Source of the DNA: an uncultured Paludibacter sp.
GTDB lineage: Bacteria > Bacteroidota > Bacteroidia > Bacteroidales > Paludibacteraceae
Assembly: GCA_937897985.1 (NCBI GenBank)
Contig: CALCBD010000066.1
Location: forward strand, 1-30,752
Direction of reading: 5' to 3'
DNA: 30,752 nt
Of the stretch, positions 1-8,570 are shown in pieces. The position numbers and the translations under genes are program-made. Position 1 is the first letter of the stretch; every line of letters starts with the position of its first letter. The notes under the pieces are model-generated. The model ran no database searches, had not been told where the DNA came from, and saw nothing but the letters and a program-made list of their open reading frames with translations.

Positions 1-279
1 TTACCCTATTTACTACTGTATCGTCACCCTATACACTACTGTATCGTTACCCTATTCACTACTGTATCGTCACCCAATACACTACTGTATAGACACCGTA
101 TACTCCTCTGCTGTGAAGACACCCTTCACACTATTGTGAAGACATCCATCACACTGCTGTGAAGACACACTTCACACTACTGTGATGACACTCATCACAC
201 TGCTGTGAAGACATCCATCACACTGCTGTGAAGACATCCATCACACTGCTGTGAAGACACTCATCACAATACTGTGTAG
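1..279. repeat. Tandem array of about twelve 23-bp hairpin repeats
   Basis: Twelve head-to-tail units run from the window edge to 279. All are 23 bp except one of 26 bp (93-118). Two subfamilies are visible: units at 1-92 carry the core ATACACTACTGTAT, and units at 119-279 carry a core like TCACACTGCTGTGA. Each core is a short inverted repeat (5-7 bp arms, 4-nt loop). Between subfamilies both arms change together, for example ATACA/TGTAT versus TCACA/TGTGA, so pairing is kept although sequence is not. The first, third and last units are imperfect. No spacers separate the units, so this is not CRISPR; a 23-bp period breaks any reading frame, so it is not coding. The array may continue beyond the left edge. 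Function unknown. Confidence 0.9.
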
Positions 280-606
280 ACAACCTGAAATATTTATTTT
301 TATAAATGGTTAAAATTTATAATTATTATTGTGAGTTCACCGGTTATCGGTTTTTTGCAGATAACTGATATCAATAGGTTCATAAGTCCTGTAGCTTTAA
401 AATAACGTTTTTCCTTTTACTGTAATGGAATTACTGAAAAATTAAAGTAATTATCCGATATGTTTATCCTGACAAACTGAAAGTCAGGTGGCAGAATTCC
501 GGGAATAGAATATATTAAAAAAAATATCCGATTCCACACTTTAATTCAACCAGAATCAGGTGTGTTTATCGGATACAGAAATGATTAGTTTCAATGAAAC
601 TGTAAA
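280..606. other. Non-coding A+T-rich stretch between the 23-bp array and folA
   Basis: I see no gene here. It contains several small hairpins: ACCG/CGGT followed by six T (339-356), GTAAT/ATTAC (about 425-437) and CCTGAC/GTCAGG (468-488). The folA terminator lies at 516-575. The octamer TATCCGAT occurs at 452 and 525 and, inverted, at 568-575, where it forms the terminator stem. Confidence 0.6.
516..575 (-). terminator. Predicted intrinsic terminator of folA
   Basis: Reading on the minus strand, TATCCGAT (575-568) pairs with ATCGGATA (532-525). An inner CACAC/GTGTG stem lies at 564-560 and 539-535. The hairpin is followed by eight T (the A run at about 517-524 on the plus strand). It lies 32 bases past the folA stop codon and would end the minus-strand transcript before the repeat array. 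Confidence 0.65.
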
Positions 607-1125
607 TTATTTTTTTTGCGACTTTAATTTCTTTTTTCTTTCGTAGTATACAAATGAATAGGGATATGGGTTTTGGGCGTCAGAAGGGAAATCTTCCCTT
701 GTAACTTCAACCCATTTTTTAAAGTCAATTTTCGGGAAATAGGCATCAGCATTGAATTCGGCATGAACCCATGTAATATACATAGAATCAGCTTTTTCAA
801 GAATTTGTTTATACACCGAACTGCCTCCGATGATAAATATCTCGCTTTCGTGTTCACAAAGATCAAATGCATCTTCGAATGAATTGGCTTCAAAATAGCC
901 TTCGTTGACTCCTTCGGACAGTACTGAAGTTAATATAATGTTTTTTCTGTTGGGAAGCGGACCATTAGGCAAACTTTCATAGGTTCGTTTGCCCATTAAA
1001 ATCGTATGACCGGTGGTTAACTCCCTGAAATGTTTTAAGTCAGCAGGCAAATGCCAGGGTAATTTGTTGGCTTTACCAATGGCAAGATTATCCGCAACTG
1101 CTGCAATAATGGAAATTTTTGACAT
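607..1125 (-). CDS. folA: Dihydrofolate reductase
   Basis: Reduces dihydrofolate to tetrahydrofolate with NADPH in the cytoplasm, regenerating the folate oxidised by thymidylate synthase. The 172-residue protein from the ATG at 1125 starts MSKISIIAAVADNLAIGK and shows the DHFR landmarks: N-terminal AVADNLAIG, the substrate-loop LPWHLPADLKHF, the NADPH-binding MGKRTYESLP, IIGGSSVYKQ in the cofactor region, and a C-terminal YSFVYYERK. An upstream in-frame start at 1203 would add 26 residues with no match to the family, so 1125 is preferred; this gives a length usual for bacterial DHFR. It follows thyA on the same strand, a common pairing, but after a 474-bp gap that could hold its own promoter. 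A basic lysine-rich tail (KKKLKSQKK) is unremarkable. Confidence 0.95.
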   Translation of the reverse strand: MSKISIIAAVADNLAIGKANKLPWHLPADLKHFRELTTGHTILMGKRTYESLPNGPLPNRKNIILTSVLSEGVNEGYFEANSFEDAFDLCEHESEIFIIGGSSVYKQILEKADSMYITWVHAEFNADAYFPKIDFKKWVEVTREDFPSDAQNPYPYSFVYYERKKKLKSQKK

Positions 1126-1599
1126 AATATGATACGATTTATTATTGAATTTTAAAATGTTGTAGCATTGAATGATATCGATGCTACGAATGTAAAAATG
1201 CAATCATTTAATTTTTAATCATTTAAATTATTAAAAATTGAATCGTAGACAGACAGGAAGGCAAAATTACAAATAAATATCTTTAATGGGTAAAATTGAT
1301 TGTTAATAATAGTATAAAATTTATTATTGATAGAATTTAAAAACGTTTATATCAAAGTACCCAACATAATTCAGCTTAAGTATCATGCTGTTAATCAGTG
1401 ATTAAATTAATCATTCAGAATGAAACTGTAGTTTTTACAAAATCTTCAGAATAATCCTGAATTTTTACTTTACAGGTACAATGCGGATATTGTCAGTTGA
1501 TATAAACTGATTTTTCGGACACAGCAATATCTTTGCGTTCTTCCTTTTGTGATTAAATTCCTTAAATTCAAACAAATATAAATGTTTAATGCCTTTACA
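1126..1599. other. Non-coding gap between folA and thyA
   Basis: This is 474 bp of A+T-rich DNA with no credible ORF. On the minus strand a -7-like box TAATTTTG lies at 1269-1262, about 137 bases before the folA start, and TATATTTG lies at 1580-1573 just after thyA. Neither has a convincing -33 TTTG at the right distance. It may contain a weak folA promoter; otherwise I see nothing. Confidence 0.45.
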
Positions 1600-2394
1600 T
1601 CATACAGCAACCTCACCCTTGATGTGTGGGTGTGGATCGTAATCAATCAATTCAAAATCGGAAAATTTGAAGTCAAAAATGTTCGACACTTCCGGATTGA
1701 TTTTCATTTTTGGAAGGGGACGTGGAGTTCGGGTAAGTTGTAGTTGAACCTGTTCAATATGATTGGAATAAATATGAGCATCGCCGAGGGTATGTACAAA
1801 ATCGCCGGCTTTTAGTCCGGTGACCTGAGCCATCATTTGAAGTAAAAGTGCGTAAGAAGCAATATTAAAAGGGACGCCAATAAAAATATCGGCACTACGC
1901 TGATACAATTGCAGACTCAATTTGCCATCGGCTACATAGAACTGGAAAAAAGCATGACATGGAGGCAGGTTCATATTCGGAATATCGGCTACGTTCCAGG
2001 CACTTACTATTATTCTCCTTGAATCGGGATTGTTTTTAATCGTATTTACAACTTCTGAAATCTGATCGATATGACCACCTTTATAATCGGGCCATGAGCG
2101 CCACTGATAGCCATAGATATGACCCAGATCGCCATTACTGTCGGCCCATTCATTCCATATACGCACACCGTTTTCCTGTAGATATTTTACATTGGTATCG
2201 CCACTCAGAAACCAGAGTAATTCATGTATAATGGATTTGAGATGAAGTTTTTTAGTAGTCAGACAGGGGAATCCATCTTCGAGGTTAAAACGCATCTGGT
2301 GACCGAAAACACTTATGGTGCCTGTGCCTGTACGATCGGTTTTAGTGACCCCTTCGGTCATAACACGTTGGAGTAAATCGAGATATTGTTGCAT
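1600..2394 (-). CDS. thyA: Thymidylate synthase
   Basis: Methylates dUMP to dTMP using 5,10-methylene-tetrahydrofolate and releases dihydrofolate, which the adjacent folA product reduces. At 264 residues it matches the length of E. coli ThyA and keeps its numbering. The nucleophile is Cys146 in LPPCHAFFQFYV; phosphate-binding arginines are R21 (DRTGTGT) and R126/R127 (DSRR); Asp169, Asn177, His207 and Tyr209 are all present. The C-terminus HPHIKGEVAV is the mobile tail that closes over the site. Starts at ATG 2394, 55 bp after the porE-like gene on the same strand, so co-transcription is likely. This is the classic ThyA rather than flavin-dependent ThyX, consistent with a folA gene nearby. 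Confidence 0.98.
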   Translation of the reverse strand: MQQYLDLLQRVMTEGVTKTDRTGTGTISVFGHQMRFNLEDGFPCLTTKKLHLKSIIHELLWFLSGDTNVKYLQENGVRIWNEWADSNGDLGHIYGYQWRSWPDYKGGHIDQISEVVNTIKNNPDSRRIIVSAWNVADIPNMNLPPCHAFFQFYVADGKLSLQLYQRSADIFIGVPFNIASYALLLQMMAQVTGLKAGDFVHTLGDAHIYSNHIEQVQLQLTRTPRPLPKMKINPEVSNIFDFKFSDFELIDYDPHPHIKGEVAV

Positions 2395-2449
2395 ACGGAT
2401 TTTATTAATTATTCGTTGGATACCAATGTGAAACTTTTAATCGAAACGC

Positions 2450-4435
2450 TTACTTATAATTCGTTTTCAGCACTCTGAATTCGGTTCGACGATTGATTTG
2501 ATTGGTAATTTCCTGTTGTTCGGGAGTTAATTTAGTTACAAAACTTTCGTTCAGTTCATCATTTACTTTCAGAAACGGATATTTTTGAGCAGTTTTTTCG
2601 TCGACAATAAAGGGTTTTTCCTCGCCGTAACCGGCAGAGCTTAACCTTGCAGAAGGTATACCTTTAGCAATCAGGTAATCAACCACCGATTTAGCTCTTT
2701 TTTGTGACAAAATTTTATTGGATTCATTATTGCCTACAAAGTCGGTGTGCGCACTGATTTCGATAATTATATTCGGGTTGGTAATCAAAATGTTAGTCAG
2801 CATTTTCAAACCTTCTTCCGATGAAGGTGTCAGATCCCATTTCCCGAATTCGTAGAATATATTTTCAATCTGAATTGGTTTGTAGATGGTGGATAACTGA
2901 AAGTTTTGTGTAAATACCTTATTTTCGGATACTTCGGGTATAGTGATTTTTCCCTGCATATTCAGGAAACCCCTCGCAGATGCCAGCAATACACAATCGA
3001 TGTTTTTTTCAATTTTCATCCGGTACGAACCATCTTTTCTGGTTTGTACCTTTACATTTAAACCGTTATTACTTACTAATTTAACCCAGGCATCGGGTAT
3101 AGGGTTAGCCGTTTCATCGGTCACTTTTCCTTCAAGAATATATTCATATACCGGCAATTCAAACGACCAGATGGCATCATATCCTCTCGTTTCTGAACGG
3201 TTGGAGGTGAAAAATCCCTTTTCATTATTTCCTTCGAATGTTATTCCGAAATCATCGGCATTTGAGTTGACAGGAATTCCCATATTCATAATGGTCCATC
3301 CCTTTTCGGCATTGGGTACAGCTTTAAAGATATCAAGACCACCTAAACCGGTATGGCCGTTGGATGAAAAATAGAGCGTACCATCCTGACGGACAGTTGG
3401 AAACATCTCATCTGCCGGGGTGTTGATTTCATCTCCCAGATTTTCAACTTCGGTACATTCACCACCTCTGTATTTAGCTTTCCAGATATCTTTTCCGCCT
3501 TTTCCACGCGGATGATCCGAAACGAAATACAGTGTTTCACCATCAGGAGCCAGACACGGATGTCCGACCGAAATTGTACTGTCTTTGAATATCTGTAAGA
3601 GTTTTGCTTCGCTCCAGGTTCCGCCTGCACGGTTGGATACATAAATCTGAGTGCCTAAACCGTTAATATTTTGCTGGTTAGCACGTGTGAAAAACATAGT
3701 ATTTCCTTCAGTCGTGAAGCTGCATACTCCGTTATCGGACGAATTCATATTGATTTCGGCGTCTGACTTAATTGGTTTTTCCCATTTGCCGGTAGCATCT
3801 TTACGGACCGAATAAATACTGTTTAATTGCAGGCCGGTTACCGTTGAACTTTTTTGTACAACTTTATTGTTAAACGAACGGTTTGAAGTGAAATATAGTA
3901 CATCCCCATCGCTGTTTAAAAATGATGGACTGAAAGTATAGCAACGACGGGCATTAAATGCATCCATCTTTTTTACTACATAGAGGTTTGGATTTAATTT
4001 GAATTTCTGCAAACTATCCATAAAATTCAGTCCGTTCTTAGCTACAATATTGTTTGAATCCTTCGTCAGGTAAGTTTTGTAATTTTTCACTGCATCAGGA
4101 TATTTTCCGTTTCGTTGCAAAACCTGTGCGTACCTTAAATAAACCAGACTATCAGGATATGAATACCGAATGGCATTGTTATACACTTGTTCTGCATTGC
4201 TGTAATTTAAAATCCTGTAACATTCGGCCTGATTATAAGCAATATGTGATCTCAGCTCCTTGTTTTTGGCCGGAATTTTCGAAAACAGACTTTTGTATCC
4301 TGCTCCTGCAGCGTAGTATTCGCCCATCGCAAACTGTTTGTCGGCCCTTTTCACACGTGAACTCAGACTGCATCCTCCTGAAAGAGTAACAATCATTACA
4401 ATAAGCGCGAAGTTTACAGTTTTTTTAAGCATCAT
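2450..4435 (-). CDS. porE: PorE-like OmpA-family lipoprotein (TPR, PD40 propeller, CRD, OmpA)
   Basis: From ATG 4435 the protein has 661 residues. A lipoprotein signal peptide ends in the lipobox LSGGC (Cys22); no acidic export signal follows the Cys, suggesting it faces the periplasm. The domain order is TPR-like helices (about 28-147), a WD40/PD40-like beta-propeller with repeated LYFTSNR, FFTRAN, LYFVSD, LYFSSN and FFTSNR strands (about 165-427), a carboxypeptidase-regulatory-like beta-sandwich (EGKVTDETANPIPDAWVKL, about 435-515) and an OmpA peptidoglycan-binding domain (about 525-661; HTD and QKRAKSV give the ligand-binding Asp and Arg). This order and length match PorE, a type IX secretion subunit anchoring the machinery to peptidoglycan. 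Paralogues with the same architecture exist in Bacteroidota, so the PorE identity is inferred. GTG at 4444 could be used instead. Probably co-transcribed with thyA and folA. Confidence 0.8.
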   Translation of the reverse strand: MMLKKTVNFALIVMIVTLSGGCSLSSRVKRADKQFAMGEYYAAGAGYKSLFSKIPAKNKELRSHIAYNQAECYRILNYSNAEQVYNNAIRYSYPDSLVYLRYAQVLQRNGKYPDAVKNYKTYLTKDSNNIVAKNGLNFMDSLQKFKLNPNLYVVKKMDAFNARRCYTFSPSFLNSDGDVLYFTSNRSFNNKVVQKSSTVTGLQLNSIYSVRKDATGKWEKPIKSDAEINMNSSDNGVCSFTTEGNTMFFTRANQQNINGLGTQIYVSNRAGGTWSEAKLLQIFKDSTISVGHPCLAPDGETLYFVSDHPRGKGGKDIWKAKYRGGECTEVENLGDEINTPADEMFPTVRQDGTLYFSSNGHTGLGGLDIFKAVPNAEKGWTIMNMGIPVNSNADDFGITFEGNNEKGFFTSNRSETRGYDAIWSFELPVYEYILEGKVTDETANPIPDAWVKLVSNNGLNVKVQTRKDGSYRMKIEKNIDCVLLASARGFLNMQGKITIPEVSENKVFTQNFQLSTIYKPIQIENIFYEFGKWDLTPSSEEGLKMLTNILITNPNIIIEISAHTDFVGNNESNKILSQKRAKSVVDYLIAKGIPSARLSSAGYGEEKPFIVDEKTAQKYPFLKVNDELNESFVTKLTPEQQEITNQINRRTEFRVLKTNYK

Positions 4436-4521
4436 CAATTTCACAGTCCGAAGATTAATTCGGCATTTTATTTAATTATTAGTTGATTATAAAATATTTA
4501 CAACACTTTTAAATGGTTGAA

Positions 4522-5766
4522 TCAAATAAGCTCGTGAATTACCAATCCCGAACGTAGTTTCGGTTCGAACCAGGTAGTTTTGGGTGGCATTATATTTCCC
4601 GAATCTGCAATATCAATAATTTGCTTCATCGAAACGGGATACAAAGCAAGTGCAACACGCATTTCATTGCTGTCAACTCTTTGCTGTAACTCGCCCAATC
4701 CTCTGATACCACCAACAAAATCGATGCGTTTATCGCTTCTTAAATCCTTTATATTAAGTATGTTGTCAAGGATATATTGCGAAGAAATGGTTACATCCAA
4801 TACTCCGATAGGATCATTATCATCATAAATATCAGGATTGGCGGTAAGCGAATACCAGTTGCCCGACAAATACAACGCAAAATTGTGTAATTTATTGGGT
4901 TTATAAATCTCTTTTCCCTTCAATTCCACTTTAAAGTTTCGGGACAACTGTGACAGAAATTCCTCATCGCTCAAATTGTTCAGATCTTTCACCACCCTGT
5001 TATAATCAATTATTGTAAGCTGATCGTCGGGAAAACAAACGGCCATAAAATAATTATACTCTTCATTACCGGTATGATTTGGATTATTGAGTCGTTTTTC
5101 GTTACCAACCAGAGCTGCAGCTGCACTACGGTGATGTCCGTCGGCTATGTAAAGTGAAGGAATTTCGCTGAAAATTTCGGTAATGCGATCAATTTGTTGA
5201 ACATTGTCGATGGTCCAGAAGTGGTGGCCAAATCCATCCTGTGAAATAAAATCGTAAGTTGGTTCGGTTTTAATTACCTGATCTACAATGGTATTTAATT
5301 CAGCATGATGCGGGTAAGCAAAGAACACAGGTTCGATATTCGCATTGTTAACCCGCACATGTTTCATTCTGTCTTCTTCTTTATCCCTTCGGGTAAGTTC
5401 ATGTTTTTTAATCCGGTTGTTCATATAATCATCCACCCAGGCACATACCACCAGACCATACTGTGTTTTGCCGTTCATTGTTTGTGCATAGACATAGTAT
5501 TTATCTGAACTGTCCTGTACCAACCAGCCCTGTTCTCTGAAATTACAAAAATTCTCAAAAGCCTTTTGATAAACCTTTTCGTCATGTTCGTCGGTTCCCG
5601 GTTCAAAATCAATTTCGGGTTTAATTATATGATAAAGTGACATTGGATTGCCGGCTGCTTCGGCGCGGGCTTCTTCTGAGTTTAATACATCATAAGGGCG
5701 TGAAGCCACTTTTTCAACTAAATTCCGGGGTGGACGAATGCCTTTGAATGGTTTTATTACAGCCAT
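4522..5766 (-). CDS. DUF1015 family protein
   Basis: A 414-residue soluble protein recognised as DUF1015 (PF06245), which has no assigned biochemical function. Diagnostic segments are the N-terminal IKPFKGIRPP and ASRPYDVLNSEEAR, NPMSLYHIIKPE, the basic-acidic block HELTRRDKEEDRMKH, the strongly conserved IADGHHRSAAA, and near the C-terminus FVGGIRGLGELQ and MPPKTTWFEPKLRSGLVIHEL. The His-rich IADGHHR loop looks like a ligand or metal site, but that is speculation. In many Bacteroidales the family sits beside serC/serA; here it heads a minus-strand set with porE-like, thyA and folA (77-bp gap to the next gene). A clear -7 box, TACCTTTG, lies 38 bases upstream of its ATG. No signal peptide or membrane segment is visible. 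Confidence 0.9.
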   Translation of the reverse strand: MAVIKPFKGIRPPRNLVEKVASRPYDVLNSEEARAEAAGNPMSLYHIIKPEIDFEPGTDEHDEKVYQKAFENFCNFREQGWLVQDSSDKYYVYAQTMNGKTQYGLVVCAWVDDYMNNRIKKHELTRRDKEEDRMKHVRVNNANIEPVFFAYPHHAELNTIVDQVIKTEPTYDFISQDGFGHHFWTIDNVQQIDRITEIFSEIPSLYIADGHHRSAAAALVGNEKRLNNPNHTGNEEYNYFMAVCFPDDQLTIIDYNRVVKDLNNLSDEEFLSQLSRNFKVELKGKEIYKPNKLHNFALYLSGNWYSLTANPDIYDDNDPIGVLDVTISSQYILDNILNIKDLRSDKRIDFVGGIRGLGELQQRVDSNEMRVALALYPVSMKQIIDIADSGNIMPPKTTWFEPKLRSGLVIHELI

Positions 5767-5803
5767 AACGAATGTGGTTTTTTAAGTTTATAAATTGGAA
5801 TTG

Positions 5804-5811
5804 CAAAGGTA
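5804..5811 (-). promoter_or_regulatory. -7 promoter box for DUF1015/porE-like operon
   Basis: The minus strand reads TACCTTTG, an exact match to the Bacteroidota -7 consensus TAnnTTTG. It sits 38 bases before the DUF1015 ATG, giving a leader of about 30 nt. I see no TTTG at the usual -33 spacing. Confidence 0.6.
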
Positions 5812-6718
5812 AAGAAAAAAATTTAATCGGCTTATATAAATTCCTGTTGGCAATGACAAATCATCAGCGAAATTTTGATTTCATTAAAATGGACTATATG
5901 TACTGAATAACAGTTATTTAAATGGTGGTTTATCTTCTTCGTGAATATATTTTATCCGGATTTTAACGAAAAATTTAAATAAGTTAGCAATTTGCTTAAC
6001 GGATGTGAGTGGTTTCATATTTATCCTGAAATCAATCGTTTAATTAAAATTTAAAATATCATTACTGAAGTTCCCGATTTCCGAAAAATGTTATTCAAAT
6101 GAATCATGTTGCTGAAGGTTTGAAAATTTCGGAATAATTTGAGTCAGGGGTTGAAATTGCTTTTATTTCCGATTCAAATTAATAAGATGTCCGGGCTACG
6201 CCTCTGTTGTTGTATAAATCATCATACCTGCTATATCAGGATAAAGTTAACTTACTTTTTAATTCTTTGAGTCTTTGTTTGGTAGCATTCTACACATTCA
6301 AAAATATTATCTGACATTCATGATCCGGCTGAATATTGGATAAATTCTGGTTGAGTTAGTAAAGTTCTGACTTCCTAAAATAAGGTAAAAGATTGAAAAT
6401 AAGCCTGAATCAGTCAACTAAAAAAGTGATTCAACTTCTGATTCGAAAGAATTATAAAAATCCCCGGTTTGAAATGAAGTTTTAATATTGAAAATTATGT
6501 TTATAATTCTGAGAATTTAATTTTACATTCGTCAGTTGTAAATTTAATTTTTTACTTTTGGGCACAAAAAAATAACTTTGAATTTCGTATTCAGGTTTAA
6601 AAATTCACGTACCGATTTAATGTAATAAAAAAGTTTCGGACACTTTTAAAAAAAATAACTGATTGGTGCTGCATCATTTCCGTCGGGTTTGAAATATGTA
6701 AAATTAAAATATAAAAAT
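5812..6718. other. Long non-coding region between divergent genes
   Basis: About 900 bp of A+T-rich DNA separates the divergent DUF1015 and lactonase genes. No ORF with coding character or tRNA is visible. The one notable structure is an 11-bp inverted repeat, TAATTTGAGTC (6135-6145) with GATTCAAATTA (6171-6181; one G:T pair), enclosing 25 nt. The lactonase promoter box lies near the right side (6553). Confidence 0.5.
6553..6560 (+). promoter_or_regulatory. Candidate -7 box for the lactonase-fold gene
   Basis: TACTTTTG matches TAnnTTTG. A TTG lies at 6536-6538 but only 14 bases upstream, shorter than the usual spacer. The implied leader to the ATG at 6719 is about 150 nt. Moderate to low support. 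Confidence 0.35.
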
Positions 6719-7819
6719 ATGAGACGAGTACTTTTTTCGATTGCTATATTATTGTTTTTAAATACTTTATCGGCTAAAAACGTTTACAAATTTATTGTCG
6801 GAACGTACACCAATCAAACCCTGAGCAAAGGGATTTATACGATAGAGTTTGACACTGATAAAAAAATAATCAATACTCAACTATCCGCCGACAATGTATT
6901 TGATCCCAGTTATTTAGCTCTAACTCCGGATGGTAAATATGTTTATTCTATCAGTGAAAGAGGTTTAAACAGTAGCATAAGCGCATTCAGATTTGATAAA
7001 AACAGCGGCAAAATGAGTTTTATCAACCGGGTACAGGGTAGGGGAGCCGATCCGTGTTATGTTGCTGTATCTGATCATCATGTCATTACTGCCAACTATA
7101 GTGGTGGAAATGTAAGTGTTTTCGGACGTAATCCTGACGGTTCATTGTCGGAAGCAATTCAGTCGGTACAGCATTTTGGTAAAAGCATCAATGCGCAACG
7201 TCAAACAAAACCTTATGTACATCAAACCATTTTTTCGCCCGATCGTCATTTTGTACTTGTAAATGACCTGGGTACCGATTTTGTAACTTCCTATCGTTAC
7301 AATATGAACTCCGGGGAAAAGGTGTTGACCGTTTTTGACAGTTTAAAAGTTAAAGCCGGAAGCGGGCCACGCCATTCGGTATTCAGCAAAAACGGTAAAT
7401 ACCTTTATGTGATTCATGAACTGGATGGAACTCTTACAGTTGCCGGATTTATAAAAGGGAAATTGTCGTTGATAGATGAAACAACGGTAGTACGAAAGGA
7501 AAACATTCAGACGGGGGCGGCCGATATTCATATTTCGCCCGATGGAAAATTTCTTTATGCCACCAATCGTGGAACAGCCAACGATATCAGTTGTTTCAGA
7601 ATCGGGAAAAACGGAAAATTAAATTTTATACAGCAAATTTCTGTTTCAGGTATTGGCCCGCGTAATTTTGCGATCACAAAAGATGGTCGTTATGTTTTGG
7701 TAGCCAATCAAAAAAGCAACCAGATAGTTGTATTCCAACGAAATTCCGGTACAGGAACACTTACCGAAACAGAATTGAAAATCAACTTACAGGCTCCGGT
7801 TTGCTTAGTTGAATATTGA
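6719..7819 (+). CDS. Exported lactonase-family beta-propeller protein (Pgl-like)
   Basis: From ATG 6719 the product has 366 residues: a Sec signal peptide (MRRVLFSIAILLFLNTLSA) followed by a seven-bladed propeller of the lactonase family (PF10282, named after 6-phosphogluconolactonase). Family segments include FIVGTYTNQTLSKGIYT, DPSYLALTPDGKYVYSISE, DPCYVAVSDHHVITANYSGG, PYVHQTIFSPD, GSGPRHSVFSKNGKYLY, AADIHISPDGKFLYATNRG and GPRNFAITKDGRYVLVANQ. Start 6719 is preferred to the in-frame 6689 because the extra ten residues (MKYVKLKYKN) would precede a typical signal peptide. Because the protein is predicted to be exported, a role in the cytoplasmic pentose phosphate pathway is unlikely; the substrate cannot be read from sequence. 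Lies alone, convergent with the ZIP gene with a single base between stop codons. Confidence 0.85.
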   Translation: MRRVLFSIAILLFLNTLSAKNVYKFIVGTYTNQTLSKGIYTIEFDTDKKIINTQLSADNVFDPSYLALTPDGKYVYSISERGLNSSISAFRFDKNSGKMSFINRVQGRGADPCYVAVSDHHVITANYSGGNVSVFGRNPDGSLSEAIQSVQHFGKSINAQRQTKPYVHQTIFSPDRHFVLVNDLGTDFVTSYRYNMNSGEKVLTVFDSLKVKAGSGPRHSVFSKNGKYLYVIHELDGTLTVAGFIKGKLSLIDETTVVRKENIQTGAADIHISPDGKFLYATNRGTANDISCFRIGKNGKLNFIQQISVSGIGPRNFAITKDGRYVLVANQKSNQIVVFQRNSGTGTLTETELKINLQAPVCLVEY

Positions 7820-7820
7820 T

Positions 7821-8570
7821 TTAATGTCCGTGGTGCGATGAGAATATAATGATACAAACGCCTGTTAAAATCATTATTATCTGAATAACCGATTCTTTCG
7901 GTTTGGTTTCCTTGTGCATCTCAGGGATCAGATCAGCCATTGAAATATAAAGGAAACTTGCAGCAGCAATTGCAATGGTGTAAGGTACCGCAACTTTCAC
8001 ATAATCAAGTAAATAGTAGGCAGCAATTCCGGCAACCAAAGAACTGCTTCCGGACAACAGATTGTACCATAAAGCCTTTTTGCGGGTATAACCTCCTTTG
8101 ATCAGTATCCCGAAATCGCCGAGTTCCTGAGGTATTTCGTGCAATACAACCGAGAGTGTTACAAATATCCCGAGCTCTGTAGAAGTGAGGAATGAAGCTG
8201 CTATTACAACTCCATCGATGGCATTGTGAAATGCGTCGCCGATTAAAATCATGGGAGCAGCTGCATGTATCTGACGTTCGCAGTTTTCGTCGTGACATGA
8301 TCGCCAGAGTATAATTTTTTCGAGCAAAAAGAACAGTAAAATCCCTATTAACACCCATAACACCACTTCATGCAAACTCAGTGTTTCCGAAGCTTCAGGT
8401 ATCAGGCCGAGAAGCGCAGAACTCAGTAATGTTCCACCGGCCAGGTAAAGCAAATATCCCGAAATTTTACCAAGCCATTTGTTGTTGAGCAAAAGCAGCG
8501 AGGAGGCTAACATTACACTACCAACACTGGTGGCAAAAAGGGCTAAAATTGTATAAATTAAAATTTCCAT
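7821..8570 (-). CDS. ZIP family metal (zinc/iron) transporter
   Basis: A 249-residue inner membrane protein with about eight hydrophobic segments, moving divalent metal, probably zinc, into the cytoplasm. The transport-site motifs are present: HNAIDGVVIAAS in the fourth helix and HEIPQELGDFGILIKGG in the fifth, the latter being the hallmark of the bacterial/eukaryotic HEIP(Q/H)E group. The loop between helices 3 and 4 carries CHDENCERQIHAAA, a Cys/His stretch that may bind metal, and the protein ends in SSHHGH, also potentially metal-binding. Length and topology are normal for short bacterial ZIP proteins. It is a single gene, convergent with the lactonase gene; the metal specificity is inferred from the family. 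Confidence 0.93.
   Translation of the reverse strand: MEILIYTILALFATSVGSVMLASSLLLLNNKWLGKISGYLLYLAGGTLLSSALLGLIPEASETLSLHEVVLWVLIGILLFFLLEKIILWRSCHDENCERQIHAAAPMILIGDAFHNAIDGVVIAASFLTSTELGIFVTLSVVLHEIPQELGDFGILIKGGYTRKKALWYNLLSGSSSLVAGIAAYYLLDYVKVAVPYTIAIAAASFLYISMADLIPEMHKETKPKESVIQIIMILTGVCIIIFSSHHGH

Noticed and set aside
1..279. CRISPR array
   Set aside because: The 23-bp units are contiguous, without unique spacers, and no cas genes are in the window.
5812..6552. tRNA or degraded gene in the long gap
   Set aside because: I found no cloverleaf arms or T-loop, and translations in all frames are short and broken.
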